Below, piece by piece: positions 46,928 to 57,879 of a stretch of DNA of 64,000 nucleotides (its first letter is position 1; every line of letters starts with the position of its first letter). Made by a program: the position numbers and the translations under genes. Source of the stretch: Isoetes taiwanensis (Eukaryota > Streptophyta > Lycopodiopsida > Isoetales > Isoetaceae). The notes under the pieces were generated by a model. That model was given only the letters and a program-made list of their open reading frames with translations, searched no databases and was not told the DNA's origin. The stretch lies in NCBI GenBank assembly GCA_021234155.1, contig JAJEKV010000011.1, positions 15,105,255 to 15,169,254 on the forward strand, in the 5' to 3' direction.

Positions 46928-47606
46928 TTACAGCTGTATCCTGCAAAGAGCAAATCTTAAAAGAATTTAAGAACCATACATCATAAAAATTGGTCACATC
47001 TGACCAACTACCTTTGCCACAACCTTTCATAAAATGAAGTTAACTCGAGTATAATTAGAGAACTTGACTCAAATATAATCAGAGAACTTGACTCACCTAA
47101 CTGTGTCATAGCGCTTGCCTAACAATGCTTCTGCAGCTTGCAACCCATCGATAAACTGTGCAACTATGATGGGCTCATATCCCTCAGGCATAATATATCC
47201 AGCTTCTATGAGTTTGAAGGCAAGAGAAGTCCTGCAACATGTCATTGCAATGCATTCAGGTATGCGATAATGAGGTTTCGAATCTTAAAGACTAACAAAC
47301 GATCCCATGTTGTGGTGCTATGTCATGTAAACGTTTGATATATTAACTATGCTGCCATATCATGTAAATATATCAGGAAATGAAGCATTAACAGTTGGCA
47401 ATTGCCACATCTAAGACTTGCCAGAGAAAACATACGAAATAAAACTCTTAGTCTATGTATTATCATACTATCAATACTGAAGATCTTCAAATGAAAGTAT
47501 ACCTGTGCCTTGTGATTTGATTATCCTGCCTGAATACAACCTGTTGCAACAACCATAAGGATCCAAAATAGGCAGCAACTCTAAATGAAGCTCCAACTTC
47601 TGCCAT
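46928..47606 (-). CDS. Small three-exon gene, 83-aa unknown protein
   Basis: Minus-strand exons 47606-47503, 47231-47097 and 46940-46928 join in phases 2 and 2. The borders are GT-AG, including a strong GTGAGT donor. The product begins MAEVGASFRVAAYFGSLWLL, a possible membrane-inserting helix. It continues through KLIEAGYIMPEGYEPIIVAQ to GKRYDTVRIQL. The reading is compact and protein-like, and the splice sites agree, but I do not recognise the family. An upstream exon with ATG at about 47927 (MDATIGF) and another at about 47790-47745 may belong to the 5' leader. They read into stops before the main ATG, so an upstream ORF is possible. Confidence 0.45.
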
Positions 47607-48279
47607 TTAGAATATCACAGCAGTGAGGATCAAACAGATCCAGGAGCGCGTAGATACCACAAATCTGCCTGCTTAAACAAACAGAAATGTGTCAACACAC
47701 AAAGAATGGTGCAAAATCGGCTAAATACCTAATCGAACCTGCATCTTCTACAGTCAAATTCTTCCACCCACCGGCGCAGTTGTGCACCTATCCAAAAGAA
47801 ATAAGACATATCTCACAGTGGTGGCTTCCATGCCATGTTTGCCGGATGCCGGAATGAGGAACACAGAGGCAAGGATTAGGGATAGAAGCGGGATGAAACT
47901 TACACAAAACCAATCGTGGCATCCATGCCGAAATCCCTAAACCCACTCCTCCAGAGCATACGAAAAGAAAAAAAATTATTTCCCATTTCTGGATGAAGGC
48001 TAAAATTTTCCGGCGAAAAAAAAACCAACAATCTTAGGAAATCACACAAAAAAAAAATTCTAAAAACTTTTTCCTCCACACCGGATAATCCCAAATTAAC
48101 AAAGTAAATCTACAGCATTTTTCCAGCATTTTTTTAAATATCTATGGCATTTTTCCGAGCATTTTTTATTTTTCCTATCAATCGGCCAAATTTCTCATTT
48201 AGGGTTAGGTCATCACATAAGGAAATCCGGTTGTGATAAGTGCAAGCCTCCGTCTTACTCAGATTTTGCTTGCTTGTAG

Positions 48280-48514
48280 CTGTCCAGAAATAATCTTCCC
48301 TGATATACCAGTGATTCTCAATGTGATTCTAACTGTTGGGCGGCTCTCAGTTTATGGCCGTGTTGGAGAAGGTGTTATCAGCACAGAACTAGATTTTCCT
48401 GATAAGCAAGGCACTCTTGAGGAGCCGGTTTCTTTGCCCAATGCATATTCTTTCAAATGGGCGTCATCTGTAGAAGCTCAAATTGACCCAACTGCTGGCA
48501 TTATGACGATCTAG
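48280..48514 (+). CDS. Orphan terminal exon, unknown protein
   Basis: After a good polypyrimidine tract and acceptor (TTGCTTGCTTGTAG), 78 codons stay open to TAG. They include FPDIPVILNVILTVGRLSVYG, GEGVISTELDFPDKQGTLEE and AQIDPTAGIMTI. The alternating hydrophobic pattern suggests beta strands. No upstream exon could be placed, since the adjacent DNA is occupied by the minus-strand gene. It is therefore either the end of a gene with a long intron or a transposed gene fragment. Confidence 0.3.
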
Positions 48515-49347
48515 GTTCTAGTTTTGTTTAGATTTTATTTCTCCCACAATTTCAGGATAATTATCTCTGATGTGATGGATTAATTCGTCTCCCATAGTGT
48601 TTCCTTTCTCTTATGCCTTAGACCTGATCATCTTCCAGAGAATCAGACCTCTTTAATACCAGTACTCTATCTATTCTCTACTTAAATAATATCCCCAGCA
48701 TTTTAGTCATCTTTATAGCATATTCTTAATATGTTCACTGATTTGTATGTGCCATAGAATATTGCTAACTAGTTTGTTAAGATCATAGGTTCTCTAAACT
48801 CTGCTCTGCATCTATTAGAGTGAATTAACAAGCTCTTTTCCTTTACTCAAAATAATAATCATATTCCTTTTTAAACTGTTGTGCTGTGTTCAAAGGCTTG
48901 CCTATATGTTTGTGAATTTAATCTAAGGGACCAAATTCTGTTCCTGTTGTACAGTACTGTGACCTTGTGCTACATTGGATCTTGCCTAATTCTTGCTTCG
49001 GTCTCTCTTTACTCTAAATGATTAATGTTGTAATCAAATTTCTAGATCTCTATGCATTCCATTCATGTATTGCTCCTCTATTGGTATAGCAAGACTCTGC
49101 CATTTGCTTATATTTGGGAGAATGTGACCAGTTATTGAAAATGCATGGATCTGCCCTGCACATGGTTTAGCTTTAACTCCAGCAGAATCTTATAGTTAAA
49201 ATATACATATTACTTATGTGCATGATTCTCTTAAATCATTATGTTTTATAGATGTATGTTCTGCTGGTACCCTAGTGCAGACTCATAAACATAGCTGCGA
49301 ACGCATATGTTGTGTTTTTAGGAATTCAACCACTTTAGTTTGGTACC
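48515..49347. other. Non-coding stretch between the orphan exon and the LTR
   Basis: AT-rich, with no supported feature. Confidence 0.4.
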
Positions 49348-50890
49348 TGTGACATTCCAGCACAGTATACGGTCCCAGGACGTATACTGTATTGCCCCGT
49401 CACGCGTACACGCCACCCCGACCGACGTGTACGCCGACGTGTAGCCAAGTGGGCCATACCCAAGTGTGCAATTAATGTGCACATTTACCAATGTACACAT
49501 TAATGTGGGCACACATTTTCATGTGGGCACATCTTGCCACCTAGCCATTAAAGGCAAGTGGGCCCATTCCCAATTATCCCACATGCCTAAAGGGGATAAT
49601 TGGAAACCCTAGCCAACCCCTTGTCTATTTAAGAAGGGAAACCCTAACTTGCCCATTTTTTCGTTTCTAGGGTTTTAGAGCTCTGTTTTGGCTGCCTCAA
49701 GAGCCAAAACCGCCTCCCAGACTCTGCCTGAGAGAATTGCACCATTAGTTTCCCTTGATTCGAGCGTTTCAGCAGGATGGTCGAACTCAGGTCAGGAGGA
49801 GCCACTCAAGGATCAGGTATTTGGCCAATTAAATAGTCTAAACCCTATTTCAGTCATAGAATCAGTAGGTTTAGCCTATTAAATTGCCCATAGCAGCCTT
49901 CTAGATCTCTAGATACCAGACTCTAACTAAAGAACCTAACTCTATGATATAGATTAGATATAGTTCTTCGGTGATGTATATGGATGATGTATCTCTATGA
50001 GCTCCTTGTATTGGGAAGGGGGGTAGAGACCTAAAGCTTTGTAGTGGATGCTCCTAGACTAGCCTCTCTAGCACACTATAGATTCGACCTGTGCACAAGA
50101 ACCACACCTGGTTGTGGATGAAGGGGCCAGACTGGCTAAGAAGGAGATTCATGTTCTGACTCTTGAACGATCCCTCTGGTGTGTAAGGCCTACCAGGGAT
50201 CATAGTGACTAGGTCTAATGGCTTACCACTGAGTGTGGGTAGGGCATGGACTCGACACCCGTGAAGTGGTGTACACTTTCCAATGGGTTCAGTCGAATAC
50301 AGGCAGTGGCCCTCTAGTCACCTTGAGTCAGCATGCAGATCTCTGGAGGGAGTGATCCCTTCCTGCCCCATCGAAACTGGGAGGATGAGACCCAGGAATA
50401 GCCCCTTTGGCTATGCATCCGGCGGGCTACAGTCAGGTCCCGACACTTTTCAGCCTACTCTGCAAAGTGTGCACAGAAGGGGCGGATGGAGTGGACAACC
50501 CTATGCCATGTTCTTATGCCAGCCAAATCCATTGCCATGAATTCTGTCTGTAATGAACTCTGGGGACCCAAGCCGTCAGTCATCCTTTCGAGTCTGAGCC
50601 TTGGGTAGGACCCCTATGTATGATGCTGATCATTGTTTATGCAGATGTTGATGCACCACCCTTCAAGGTGGATACGTGGTTATGTTTTATACTGACATGT
50701 ATGTTTACGCTTCCGCAGCTAGGTAGGCCCTGAGGGAGACGGGGTAAAATGACCCCTTCACTCTTCCCACTGGAACCCGTCACGGTTGCAGTGTCATGTG
50801 GAGGGCCGTGTATCGGCATGGAGCTGGTATGGGGGATGAACTCCTGTTTGTATACGGTGAGGGCACCGTATGCGAGTAGGGGACGTCACA
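49348..50890 (+). mobile_element. LTR of an LTR retrotransposon (1543 bp, 5' LTR or solo LTR with primer site)
   Basis: The sequence starts TGTGACATTCC and ends GGACGTCACA, so its termini TGTGAC/GTCACA are inverted repeats with the standard TG...CA ends. A TATTTAAG-type promoter lies near 49625. The primer binding site follows two bases after the LTR. No second LTR was found in the window, and no gag-pol follows directly. Confidence 0.8.
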
Positions 50891-50891
50891 G

Positions 50892-50903
50892 TGGTATCAG
50901 AGC
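50892..50903 (+). other. Primer binding site (initiator-Met tRNA)
   Basis: TGGTATCAGAGC is complementary to the 3' end of initiator methionine tRNA, the usual primer of plant copia and many gypsy elements. Confidence 0.88.
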
Positions 50904-51419
50904 AATGTTCTTGGTGACCAAGAGCAAAGCACTGACCATGCTCCCAATAGCACTAACTTGATAGGATCCTTAAACCTCGAGAAATGGGAAAATTTTTTTC
51001 TCATTTTTGTAGTTTATGCTAAGCTAAGTAACAGTTAGAATGAATGAAAAACATAAAAAGACTAAAGGGTGCAAAATCGCTACTGGGTAGCAGAAATCAC
51101 CGTCCGGACGCCGCTTACAAGTGCTTAAAATCGGTGTGTTTTAAACACGACGTGCGTGATTGAAGTATTGACATCTAGGGTGCGCGCCCGTCAAATGACA
51201 GGCTGAGAGAATCATGAACATGTTTGGTGCCGGAAACATGAATGCCTGTGGCCCGCCATATTCCTGGATGGCGGGCTAACCCATCTTGAATTCAAGCAAA
51301 ATGGAGGGACTAATTGTTTCCAAGAATTGCCTGAACCGAAATTCAACAATTTGCCCTCACCAATTTTGCAACACACAGAAATCCGGGATAGATGAAACCC
51401 AATTCCTCTCCCCGTTCAA
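50904..51419. other. Possible leader of the LTR element and unassigned DNA
   Basis: No Gag-like frame follows the primer site. The sequence loses any retrotransposon character by about 51000. Confidence 0.35.
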
Positions 51420-54110
51420 TTTACAGAGCCATTGATGCAGCAAGGAAGAGAGATCAGAGGCAGAGATTGTATGCAAAGAAGGTAGCAATGAAGAAGAATT
51501 CCCCTTCTAAAGATTCGCCTTCAAAGAAGAATAAGAAATTGAGACCGAAAGACCGTTGAGAATAAGAGAAATTTCAGGAGAAATTTATGAAGTATTCAAC
51601 CAAATTAGTACAAATGTTGATGACAATGACAAAGGCCGCATCATTGACAGTCTTCTTTGGAGGGCAAGGGATTTACCAATTTCTTCTATAAAGAAATCTA
51701 AGCAGGTTACTATGGCCGAGCAAAATGGTGAAGAATTTAGAAGGAAACAATGCAAGAACATAAGTTTGAGAGGAATCATGACATGCTTCGTGCAAGGAAG
51801 TCCACCCTGATAATGGCAGCAGCAGGTACAAATGGTGTCAAGCCATTGAATCAAGCAGAAGTGGCCAGATTGCTCAGCATCCCCAGAAAAACAATTTCAA
51901 ATGCTTTTCAAAGAAGGGTGCAAGCTAACAAAGGGGAAGGACCTTGGTCAATGTTCAGGAGGAGGAAGCGGATGGATAGCATGTTAGATCACAATAGAGA
52001 AGTCATTTATCAAGTTCGGGCCGAGAAAATACAAGAGTTTCTCCATACAAGAAAGACGTGAGGAAGTATGTATCGAGAGACGAGGAATAAAGATGGAACA
52101 TCCAATTCACCTTCTTGAAGTCGACCAAGTAAGTATTCATCCTATATTGTAGGGTTCATTATATGTAGCATTTATTTGGCATTCACACGATTTCCCTAGC
52201 TTGCAATTCTACCTCGTGTTTAGAGAGGAGAATCCTCATATCAAAATTGCATTGCGACTTTTGAGAGGTTGAAACCGAGTTTTGTAAGGAGGATGCGTGA
52301 GAGGCATACATGCCGTTGCATTTACCACTTGAAATTTGAATACATCATGCAAGGATTGAAATGGCCTGAGAAAATCGGGTGGAGTTCATGACAATTGCAA
52401 CCGCCATTTGTGAGATTTGTGGCCCGCCCGTAATGTGCAGCCAAGGAGCATACAATCAAGTGTACCAAAGATTTATGGAGACAAGTGGTCTCGCAAAGGT
52501 GATGATGAGGAGTGGTTTGATCATAACCGCTTGATGTTGGCGTGTAAAAAATGTGGGTTGGATAGAATTAGAAAATGTCCACAGGGAAATGGATGGCACG
52601 GGTTCAAGACTAGTTACTTGGAAGACATTTGAAAAGCAACCCGTGGACCAGACGAGAGAAATTGAGGATCCAAGAAAGGCTTTGAGGTACAAACCCGTCT
52701 TGAGATTAGTACGAATGAGAGAAGTCCCAAAGAATTTCAAGAGGAAGTGAAGAAGGTAATATCAGATTTTGTTCTACACAATTACATAGCACATTGGCAG
52801 GCCAATCGGTTTAAAAAGCGGTGTGTGTCATCATTTCGGAAGATACAATTGTATCTCGTTATTGACTTTGCGAAAATTACAAAGATCAAGATCCGAATGA
52901 GCCCCGGTCAATGCAGCCGCATACGCATAAGTTTCTATACTTGTTCACATAACATATAGGCATGACAAAAGTGCTGATATTCCTGTTCCTCGCGCATTTA
53001 AGAAGACCGGCCCAAAGAAGAGAAAAAGAACGTAAGTTGGAGCAGATCGGGAATAGACTCAACAATGGTAGGAAGATCATAAAAGAGACTCACTTTTACA
53101 TTTCGATGATAAAGTGCATGACTCATTATTTGTGGAACACTTTACTACAAAAGCATGTTGCATGGCTTAAGGAACGAGAAATAGAGTATGAGAAGCATTG
53201 GTTTTGGAGTGATGGCTGCTCATCACAATTCAAGTCGAAAACCTTTTTTTTTCTTAGGCGGTACTTCACAATCAATGACAAGGAAATAGTGTGGAACTAC
53301 TTTGCCACTGCTCATGGTAAAGGTGAACATGATGGTGCAGTGTTGTTATCAAAAGGTCGCTAAGTAAGGAACAACTCAAACCCAATGGTGTGCAACCGAG
53401 GCATGCTAAAGATATTGTAAAATTTACGTGTACATATTTCAGCCAGCTATCACCGATGAAACGGATGAGATCAAAAGATAATTTTGGGAAATTGAACCTC
53501 TTTGTTGTGGCAAACATGGAAGAATATGAGATTGAAACACTCAAAGGCACAAAGAAGATTCAATCAGATCGGACACTGCCGGCCAGGACTAGACCAAACA
53601 GGCTTGCTCATAGATGCCCGTCATGTTTCTCGCCGCGTTTACATGGATCATAATTGGGACTCCTGCATCAATACGGGTAGATTTGGAAAGTGGGAGGTAA
53701 CCGACTTAAAACCGAGGAGTTGAGAAGAAAAAGGAGACTCTTGAACAAGCCAATGAATGGATCAGTAATTTGGTAGAGGTAGGTGACAATTTTGCGGTGA
53801 ATCTTTGAGGTAGACAATTCAGAGGGTGTGGACTTCTACATCCTCAAGTGCCTGAGAACCCAAATGCACACTTGAAGATTCATACAAAGATGGATGGGGG
53901 CAAAAATTTGGAGTGCATGAGGTTATCTTAAGTGGATTGTATTATCAATTCTTGGGTAATTTCAAGTATATGTTGCTCACTAAACAACCCGACGCCTCAG
54001 GTACTGCGCCCATGTGGTAAGATATCCTAAAGTTGATATGGAAAAAATAGAAGGCACTGACATGTACAGAATTTCACAGAGAGACCCATGAAAAATTATG
54101 GCCAGTCTCC
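51420..54110 (+). pseudogene. Decayed DDE-like transposase gene
   Basis: Frames on the + strand give, in order, a lysine-rich start (about 51450) and a helix-turn-helix-like block EVARLLSIPRKTISNAFQRR (about 51860). Then come a DFAENY-like segment (about 52862, across a frameshift), FWSDGCSSQFKSKTFFFL (about 53204), WNYFATAHGKGEHDGA (about 53292) and a C-terminal part with EGVDFYILKCL and FKYMLL (53820-53970). The combination of DFAENY, SDGC-x-QFK and FATAHGKG is one I associate with a transposon-derived protein family found in many eukaryotes. The conserved Asp residues suggest an RNase H-like DDE fold. I cannot give the superfamily name. More than five frameshifts or stops show it is dead. 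Confidence 0.45.
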
Positions 54111-54601
54111 CAATAACAATGTAATTGTTTGACACTTAACGAAATTGATGTTATTCTTTTCAAGTGATTTGTTGTTCCAGCACCTAAGCATGTAAGCACA
54201 TATTTTTATATATATTAACAATAGTGAGGATGCACAAGGGTGGTGGCATGGACACGCATACCGAAATGAAGATTGAATTGTTGTTTATAAGAATGTAGAT
54301 TTGTGACATTGGAATAAGGTTCAATTATTTATTTTGGTACCATCACTATCCCAACATTCTTGGCAAAATTATATTGTCAAGGCATTTCCTCGATGTGACA
54401 TGTGTCAATTCGACTGGCCATACGAAATATTTAAGCCTGGTTACGAATTAATTGTTCTGGCGCGTGTGAGGTTTATCGTACACTGACGCGCCTAAGCACA
54501 TGACTTAAGCAGTAGGCGCCCACAAGCTCACGCTCCGCCAATTCCTCCGCCCGCCAATTCCTCTGCACTCCGCACTCCGCACTCCGCATTCCGCATTCGG
54601 C

Positions 54602-55117
54602 ATGAAGCGAGGAAGATCAGAGGAGCCGGAGGTCACCTCGAAGAGGCGCTTACTAAGCGTCGAAGAGGTGTTCCCTCCACTCTTCCCGCCTCTGCCGGAA
54701 GTTCTTGCTGCCTCCCACTCTGCTGCCCACTCTGCTGCCTCCTCTCCTGCCCACTCTACTGCCTCCCAGTTTGAGGAGGAGTCTGATTCCGATTCCTCAT
54801 CTTCTGATTCCTATGAGGAATCAGAAAATGAGGAATCGGAAATGAATTCGCAGGAATATATCACCGCTGTGATGCAGGGATGGATAGGCGAATCAGAAGA
54901 AGAGGACGAGTCCGAGGAAGAAGAGGAAGAGGAAGAGGAAGAGGAAGAGGAAGAGGAAGAGGAAGAGGAAGAGGAAGACGAGGAAGACTTGGAGGAGTTC
55001 AGGGCGGTCCTTAAAGGTACATGCATTTTCATTTGTTTTCTGTTTTCAATTTTTCGTTTGTTTAATCTTCGTTTGTTTAATTTTTCGTTTGTTTCATTTG
55101 TTGCAGATGGAGAATGA
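54602..55117 (+). CDS. Small acidic, serine-rich protein gene with one intron
   Basis: Exon 1 is 54602-55016 and exon 2 is 55107-55117, separated by a T-rich 90-nt GT-AG intron. The spliced product is about 141 aa. It has a basic start (MKRGRSEEPEVTSKRRLL), a Ser/Ala repeat, a DSDSSSSDSYEE segment and an uninterrupted run of about 25 glutamates, then EDLEEFRAVLKDGE. The intron is a multiple of three and has no in-frame stop. Intron retention would therefore insert 30 hydrophobic residues (FICFLFSIF...) and still end at the same stop. Such polyacidic proteins often bind histones or other basic partners, which is only an inference here. Directly upstream are five short ACTCCGC/ATTCCGC repeats (54567-54600). 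Confidence 0.5.
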   Translation: MKRGRSEEPEVTSKRRLLSVEEVFPPLFPPLPEVLAASHSAAHSAASSPAHSTASQFEEESDSDSSSSDSYEESENEESEMNSQEYITAVMQGWIGESEEEDESEEEEEEEEEEEEEEEEEEEEEDEEDLEEFRAVLKGTCIFICFLFSIFRLFNLRLFNFSFVSFVADGE

Positions 55118-55910
55118 AGATGCAAAAGCAGATGAAGATGAAGAAGACAAACCCCCTTTGAAGAAGACACCCCCTTTGAAGAAGACACTGGCCTCAGGGC
55201 CGAAATTTTGTAAAAATTTTGTATATTTCTCTTTTGTGTACACTGGCCTAAGGGCCTTTTTTTTATAAAAAATCTTGTTTACCATCAAACTTTTTTGTAA
55301 CTTTGTTTCTGTCTTTGTTTCATTGAGATCTCTTCTTCTTCATCTATGAAATGTTATTTTTGTCTATCTATCAAATTTATGAAGTTCAATTCTGTCAATG
55401 CGGTCCATTCAGATTCTCGCTTGAATGTAACAAAGTGCTCTAGCTCTTTCATTAGTTTCAAACACTAAGCATTTTAATCGGTTTCGGCCGATTGCCGGTG
55501 AGTAAGCAATTGGAACACCTGAAACACTTATGCAATAAACAGCTACCTTTAAACAGGTTATATGGCTTAACAATAAGCATTTGCACCTTAACCGCATGAC
55601 AGTAAGCACATGATGACATTAAGCAACTACATAAAAGTATCCTCATCATTTGCATGACAATAAGCGTATCGCCATTAAGACTCATACCGGACTAGCACTT
55701 GCGGGCAATTTTTTTTAAAGCACTTGATAAGTTTTAAGCATCCCTTTCGGTCAAGATTGAAGTATATATAAACAATATAACAAAACTTATAGACAAGTCT
55801 GCATTGAACTACATAAACAATATAGCAAAAACATTCTTAAATTAAGATAAAGATGGTACATGAAAAGTGTAGGATTCCTTGGCCTAAATAAATGACAAAC
55901 AAGCCAATAA
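55118..55910. other. Intergenic DNA between convergent genes
   Basis: An imperfect repeat, AAGAAGACACCCCCTTTG, lies at 55142-55185. A loosely repeated ATGACA(G/T)TAAGCA word occurs at about 55570-55680. No gene supported. Confidence 0.4.
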
Positions 55911-56690
55911 TCATGGAGAATGACAAGCGTCATCACCATAAACCTTCTCCAATTCCTCCTTCACAAACCTGCAGAACTGCAACTGTTTTCCAGAAAGTCT
56001 TTCCAAGCATAGCTTCATAATCTTTCTATCTGCCTTAGGCCAAGGCTTGTATCTATGTGTATTCTTCACCAGTAACTTCATTTCTTCCTCAGTCTTGGCC
56101 TGCAGTATTTCTTCTATCTTTGGGGTGAGTACTGGTAGCACTTCATCATGGACATCCATCTTGAATCACGGTACCGCAGAAATTTCCAGGGACTGCTAAG
56201 GTAAGACTTGTATAATGAATCATCAAGAAGCAAAGTCTTACCCGAGAATCTTGGGTATGACTCATATATTTTCCCAAGTGGCTTCATCATGACTGGACAG
56301 CCAGGTTTGTTAGGGTGGTGAAAACTGGTCTGCACACATTTTTCCCCGTCCCCCATACAAATTGAAATCATCCCTCAAATCGGACATAGTACTTGCAAAA
56401 CATCTTCCACATTGGAGAGTTGCATTGATGACCATATACCAACACAACATTCAGAACAAAGTCTTCAAGAAGAACACCGCTACGGTGTCGAATATCACTT
56501 TCTTTACGCTGGTGTGTATGTCATTGTCAATCCTGCTTCCAAGCGTATGTGTTCATTTGCACCAAATGTTTTTACCAACACACCATTTAAATCCAAGACA
56601 ATGAGTTTATCTTTGGCTGGCAAATCAATATTTAGTATGTTGGAACATCCTGAATACCTACACAACAGGAATTACTACATGAATAAATAG
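55911..56690 (-). pseudogene. FCP1/NIF-type (HAD family) phosphatase domain, frameshifted
   Basis: On the minus strand the catalytic block KLIVLDLNGVLVKTFGA (about 56625-56575) matches motif I of plant FCP1-homology phosphatases, with the nucleophile Asp in DLNG. A second block VGIWSS (about 56435) fits motif II. MKPLGKIYESYPRF followed by KTLLLDDSLYKSY (about 56280-56205) fits motif III with its double Asp. Frames change between motif I and II, after motif II, and again at about 56160. The last 82 codons (56159-55911) form a basic, helical tail. Enzymes of this family remove phosphate from Ser/Thr, as in RNA polymerase II CTD phosphatases. As it stands it is broken, unless unseen introns account for the shifts. 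Confidence 0.55.
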
Positions 56691-56898
56691 ATGAAGATGA
56701 AAATGAAAAATGGGTTGAATGTGGAAACCTTTCTGTATCAACAGCAGGATTCTCTGACCTAACAGAATCAACTGGTAATCCTACAGTGAATGCAACAAAA
56801 GAAAATTAATAATATTCAATGTTTTAAGCAACACTAAGTTGTGGCCTTCTTGCCCAACAATGCCCATACCCCCTTTCCAGGGTTAGTAATGGCAGCAA

Positions 56899-57324
56899 TC
56901 ACTTGTTGAAGATCGTGCTCACCAAAACTTGAGGGCCTGATTCTGCATTTTCTTCAGAACACACTTCGATATGTGTGGTGTCATGATTGAGACTGCTTCC
57001 TGCATCTTTTGCATAGCTACTTCTTGTTCTCTTTCTTGTAGCCTGAACAACTTCTTTGCTATCCTCCAGCTTACCCCTCTTTGTTCTTCTCTCCCTTTCC
57101 TTACGCAAATATACACCCAAGTTGCCCTCATCCGATGGAATTACTCCCTCAACTTCCTTGGGTGCTTCATTATTATGTACAATGTACAATCGGTTCATTG
57201 TTTTTTTCCAATCCCAGTCTTTGTGTTTACAACCGGTCTTTGTGTTTACAGCTTCTTCTATAGCTTCTTGGACAGCTTCTTGGACTGGTGGTGGTGGTTC
57301 TGCTGTTGCATTCAAATCAGTCAC
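56899..57324 (-). CDS. Charged 141-aa ORF, part of the minus-strand locus
   Basis: Opens MTDLNATAEPPPPVQEAVQE, then has WDWKKTMNRLY and a long basic segment (LRKERERRTKRGKLED...ATRKRTRSS). It ends with an acidic part. No domain was recognised. It sits between the RING-like ORF and the phosphatase on the same strand, so it may be the central exon of a larger gene. Confidence 0.35.
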   Translation of the reverse strand: MTDLNATAEPPPPVQEAVQEAIEEAVNTKTGCKHKDWDWKKTMNRLYIVHNNEAPKEVEGVIPSDEGNLGVYLRKERERRTKRGKLEDSKEVVQATRKRTRSSYAKDAGSSLNHDTTHIEVCSEENAESGPQVLVSTIFNK

Positions 57325-57449
57325 AATTGATCAGACCTATAGGACTTTGCAGGTGTTGTGCATCTTCAAATGGCACCATTGTCCTTCTTTGAACCCTCAA
57401 CGGTGAGACCTCAATTGCAGGACGGATTAACACATCCTTTTTTGGTGTA

Positions 57450-57866
57450 CTATTTGAAGCAATGGCCAAAACCTAGCTCGTCAAATACACCCTCTGGCAC
57501 ATTTCCAGGGCAACCATGAATACATTGTCCTCCTCTCAACAATGAACAACAAGCTATATGATACTCATGTTGGCAATTCAGTGCTAAACTTAACCTGTAA
57601 GCTTTACTGAATTCCAGACCACATGCCGAACATGTATAAAATGGATCTTCCACTAGCAACTTATCTCGTATAATAGTAGAGATGCTAAATGTTGCAGGAG
57701 TATCCATTTTCAGCTTCCACAAATTGTTTATGTAGAAATGCAGAAGTCTCTGTTCTTCTTCGAGAACTTTTAACTCCTCCTCAAGTTTGAGTTTACGTTT
57801 GACCTGCTCATTAACAGATGTAGGGTTCATTGCTTTTTGTACCTTGTTCCTGTGCCAAGTTTCCAT
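57450..57866 (-). CDS. Coiled-coil plus RING-like zinc-binding ORF (138 aa)
   Basis: Residues ~15-50 form a charged helix (QVKRKLKLEEELKVLEEEQR). Residues ~80-125 contain ordered Cys/His pairs: CSAC, then LNCQHEYHIACC, then CIHGCPG. This is the spacing of a cross-brace or RING-like zinc module. A GFG.CF tail closes the ORF. I associate a similar C-x-H-x-YH-x-x-C module with uncharacterised seed-free-plant proteins that occur in many copies. It could act in ubiquitin transfer or protein binding. It is probably one exon of the locus running from 58690 to 55911. Confidence 0.4.
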   Translation of the reverse strand: METWHRNKVQKAMNPTSVNEQVKRKLKLEEELKVLEEEQRLLHFYINNLWKLKMDTPATFSISTIIRDKLLVEDPFYTCSACGLEFSKAYRLSLALNCQHEYHIACCSLLRGGQCIHGCPGNVPEGVFDELGFGHCFK

Positions 57867-57879
57867 TTGGACATGATCT

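Noticed and set aside
54811-55188. Minus-strand ORF with a long serine run
   Set aside because: It is the antisense reading of the GAG/GAA repeat that encodes poly-Glu in the acidic protein.
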